Below, in pieces: positions 62,264 to 64,000 of a stretch of DNA of 64,000 bases. A program made the translations under genes and the position numbers. The notes below the pieces were generated by a model. That model worked only from the letters and a program-made list of their open reading frames with translations, did no database searches and was not told where the DNA came from. Origin of the DNA: WLWS01 sp965243105 (GTDB lineage Bacteria; Pseudomonadota; Gammaproteobacteria; Eutrophobiales; Eutrophobiaceae); assembly GCA_965243105.1 (NCBI GenBank), contig CBDEUC010000003.1:1550001-1614000 (forward strand), written 5' to 3'. How positions within the stretch are numbered: position 1 is the stretch's first letter; each line of letters begins with the position of its first letter.

Positions 62264-63937
62264 ATGCCCATGCGCAATATACTGACACTGACCATCGTGG
62301 CACTGTTCCTGGCCGGTTGTGCCGAAATTCAGCCGGAACCCATGGAGCCTTCTGTTGGACATATTTCCGAACAGCCCGCTCCACCGAAAAGTGACATCCC
62401 CCAATTGGTGCAACAACCACAGGTCCTGCCTGAGCCGGAAATTCCAAGGGAAGTTGAAAAGTACACCGTTGTTGTCAACGAGGTACCGGTAAAGGAACTC
62501 CTCTTTGCGCTGGCACGTGATGCCAAGGTTAATGTCGATGTTGACCCCCGGGTTGAAGGTGTTGTCACGGTTAATGCAGTTGAACAAACCCTTGAACAGT
62601 TACTCGACAGGATTGCCAGGCAGATTGATCTTCGTTACGAATTCAGCAACGGTAATTTACTGGTGTCGCCGGATGAACCATTTTTCCGAACCTACAATAT
62701 CGGTTACCTGAACCTGTCCAGGGAGACCCAGGGCACCGTGACGGTATCCACCCAGATTGCCTCAACAAGTTCAGGTGATACCAGTGGTGGTGGCGGTGCA
62801 GCTGCAGGCGGCGGTGGTGGCAACACCTCCACCACGTCCATCAGTTCATCCTCGAACCAGAATTTCTGGGAGAACATGAGTGCCACGCTTTCAGCCATCA
62901 TCAGTGACGGCGACAGCACGGGTAACACTGATAACTCCCTGGTGGTCAATCCCGACAGCGGCGTAGTGACTGTTCGCGCGACTTCAAGACAGCACAGGCA
63001 AATACAGGAATACATCGACCAGGTCCTGGAAAGTGTCAGGCGACAGGTGCTTATCCAGGCAACGGTTGTTGAGGTCAGCCTGAGTGACCAGTTCCAGGCC
63101 GGTATCGACTGGTCCGCCCTGAACCTGACGGACTCGGGCTTCAGTCTTGGAGCAGGCCTGCTTGGCGGCGCCGGCTTCGTACTTGATGAAGCCAACAACG
63201 TATCCATATCGACGGCAGGACTCTCCGGCCCGCCGGTCACCAGCTCCGCTAACGTGATTCAATACAGCAACCCTGAATCAAATGGCTATCGCATCGACGC
63301 AGCCATAAACCTGCTGGCTGAATTTGGGGATACGAAGGTATTATCGAGTCCGCAGATCATGGTGCTGAATAACCATACTGCTGTGCTGAAGGTGGTCGAA
63401 AATTTTGTCTACTTTGAAGTCGAGCAGGAAATACAGCAAGGCAATGCCCTGGCTGGTACCGGCCCATTACTGGCAACTACAACCACGGCACAAACTATTC
63501 CGGTTGGTCTTGTTATGACAGTTACACCACAAATCAGCCGCGACGACAGCGTAACCCTCAATGTAAGGCCGACGATATCGTCGGTGATTCGAACGGAGCT
63601 TGACCCGAACCCCAGCCTGCAATTGGTACAGAACCGTATACCGGTAGTCCGCGTTCGTGAAATGGAATCTATCCTGAAGGTAAATTCACGCCAGATTGCA
63701 GTACTGGGTGGATTGATGCAGGACACCGTTCGTAGCAATGACAAGAAGACTCCTCTCGCAGGCGACATTCCCCTGCTTGGAAATCTATTCAAGTCACAGG
63801 ATCGTGAATCCCTGAAAACAGAGCTGGTGATTTTTCTACGCCCGGTTGTTATCAAGGATGCAAGTATCGACGGGGACCTGAGTGACTTCAGGCCTTTCCT
63901 GAGTCGAAGCACAAGCACAGGCGTGTCAGCGGAGTAA
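62264..63937 (+). CDS. mshL: MSHA-type pilus secretin MshL
   Basis: The 557-residue outer-membrane secretin carries a lipoprotein signal with lipobox LAGC at Cys19. Segments are a Pro/Glu-rich spacer, a secretin N-domain (VNEVPVKELLFALARDAKVNV), a Gly/Ser-rich loop (about residues 168-200), and the secretin core with QVLESVRRQVLIQATVVEVSL, VLSSPQIMVLNN and PLAGDIPLLGNLFKS. It forms the pore through which the pilus passes. The order mshM-mshL differs from Vibrio, which has mshL first. Confidence 0.93.
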   Translation: MPMRNILTLTIVALFLAGCAEIQPEPMEPSVGHISEQPAPPKSDIPQLVQQPQVLPEPEIPREVEKYTVVVNEVPVKELLFALARDAKVNVDVDPRVEGVVTVNAVEQTLEQLLDRIARQIDLRYEFSNGNLLVSPDEPFFRTYNIGYLNLSRETQGTVTVSTQIASTSSGDTSGGGGAAAGGGGGNTSTTSISSSSNQNFWENMSATLSAIISDGDSTGNTDNSLVVNPDSGVVTVRATSRQHRQIQEYIDQVLESVRRQVLIQATVVEVSLSDQFQAGIDWSALNLTDSGFSLGAGLLGGAGFVLDEANNVSISTAGLSGPPVTSSANVIQYSNPESNGYRIDAAINLLAEFGDTKVLSSPQIMVLNNHTAVLKVVENFVYFEVEQEIQQGNALAGTGPLLATTTTAQTIPVGLVMTVTPQISRDDSVTLNVRPTISSVIRTELDPNPSLQLVQNRIPVVRVREMESILKVNSRQIAVLGGLMQDTVRSNDKKTPLAGDIPLLGNLFKSQDRESLKTELVIFLRPVVIKDASIDGDLSDFRPFLSRSTSTGVSAE

Positions 63938-63944
63938 TCTTCCA

Positions 63945-64000
63945 ATGAGCCTGTTGATGGATGCCTTGAAAAAGGCTGAACGGGAAAAAAAGGAGGCGGC
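63945..64000 (+). CDS. MshN-like or GspB-like TPR protein, N-terminal start (partial)
   Basis: Only 18 full codons are present, MSLLMDALKKAEREKKEA, before the window ends. This N-terminus is typical of MshN-like and GspB-like proteins that follow secretin genes in MSHA and type II-related clusters. It begins seven bases after the mshL stop. Confidence 0.7.
   Translation, partial: MSLLMDALKKAEREKKEA

Overview
The window is one continuous stretch of chromosome, roughly 53% GC by eye, from a gammaproteobacterium. Blocks of gene order known from Pseudomonas and E. coli support this: ftsY-ftsE-ftsX-rpoH, radC-rpmB-rpmG with divergent coaBC, algC-argB-slmA, yggT-proC-yggS divergent from pilT-pilU, gshB-tonB-yqgE-ruvX-pyrR-pyrB-pyrC', and hemC-hemD-hemX-hemY. 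I see no rRNA, tRNA, insertion sequence, phage gene or CRISPR array. A Calvin-type phosphoribulokinase, a tkt-gap-pgk-pyk operon, an aa3-type oxidase assembly cluster and a pqqA gene suggest an aerobic bacterium able to fix CO2 that makes the redox cofactor PQQ. The species cannot be named from this sequence, and Rubisco is not in the window.

Layout. 1-3704: tail of cytochrome c oxidase subunit III, then oxidase assembly and haem A genes (DUF2909, SURF1, SCO-like, ctaA, ctaB). 3706-7276 (minus): ftsY-ftsE-ftsX and rpoH, with a perfect CIRCE operator in front of rpoH. 7374-13078 (plus): an M16 peptidase pair, rsmD, coaD, a 2[4Fe-4S] ferredoxin and gamma-glutamyltransferase. 13095-19163 (minus): mutM, a four-gene Gld-like ABC export cassette, rpmG, rpmB, radC. 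19297-24863 (plus): coaBC, long-form algC, argB, slmA. 24893-29133 (minus): a secreted coiled-coil protein, pyrE, DUF4426, yggT, proC, yggS. 29299-32621 (plus): three tandem PilT-family ATPases. 32635-33806 (minus): a SpoIIE-type phosphatase and a 24-codon pqqA with its own terminator, a near-consensus sigma-54 promoter and an upstream repeat cluster.

34001-41547 (minus): a TrmB-like methyltransferase, a PyrK-like protein, inactive pyrC', pyrB, pyrR, ruvX, yqgE, tonB, gshB. 41664-45691 (plus): hemCDXY. 45688-47349 (minus): a ParA-like ATPase and phosphoribulokinase. 47595-49343: msbA. 49362-55010 (minus): tkt-gap-pgk-pyk. 55342-59078 (plus): metK, then an SAH riboswitch controlling ahcY-metF. 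59164-64000 (plus): a sigma-54 activator-type response regulator followed by MSHA-type pilus genes mshM, mshL and the start of an mshN-like gene.

The strongest observations are regulatory: a CIRCE operator on rpoH, which would put sigma-32 under HrcA repression; an isolated pqqA with a sigma-54 promoter and five copies of a GTGGTTCA-like octamer upstream; and rsmD, which has no ATG, GTG or TTG codon where its conserved N-terminus requires a start. Several genes are absent from their usual neighbourhood: dut between coaBC and algC, and metX-metW between yggT and the DUF4426 gene.
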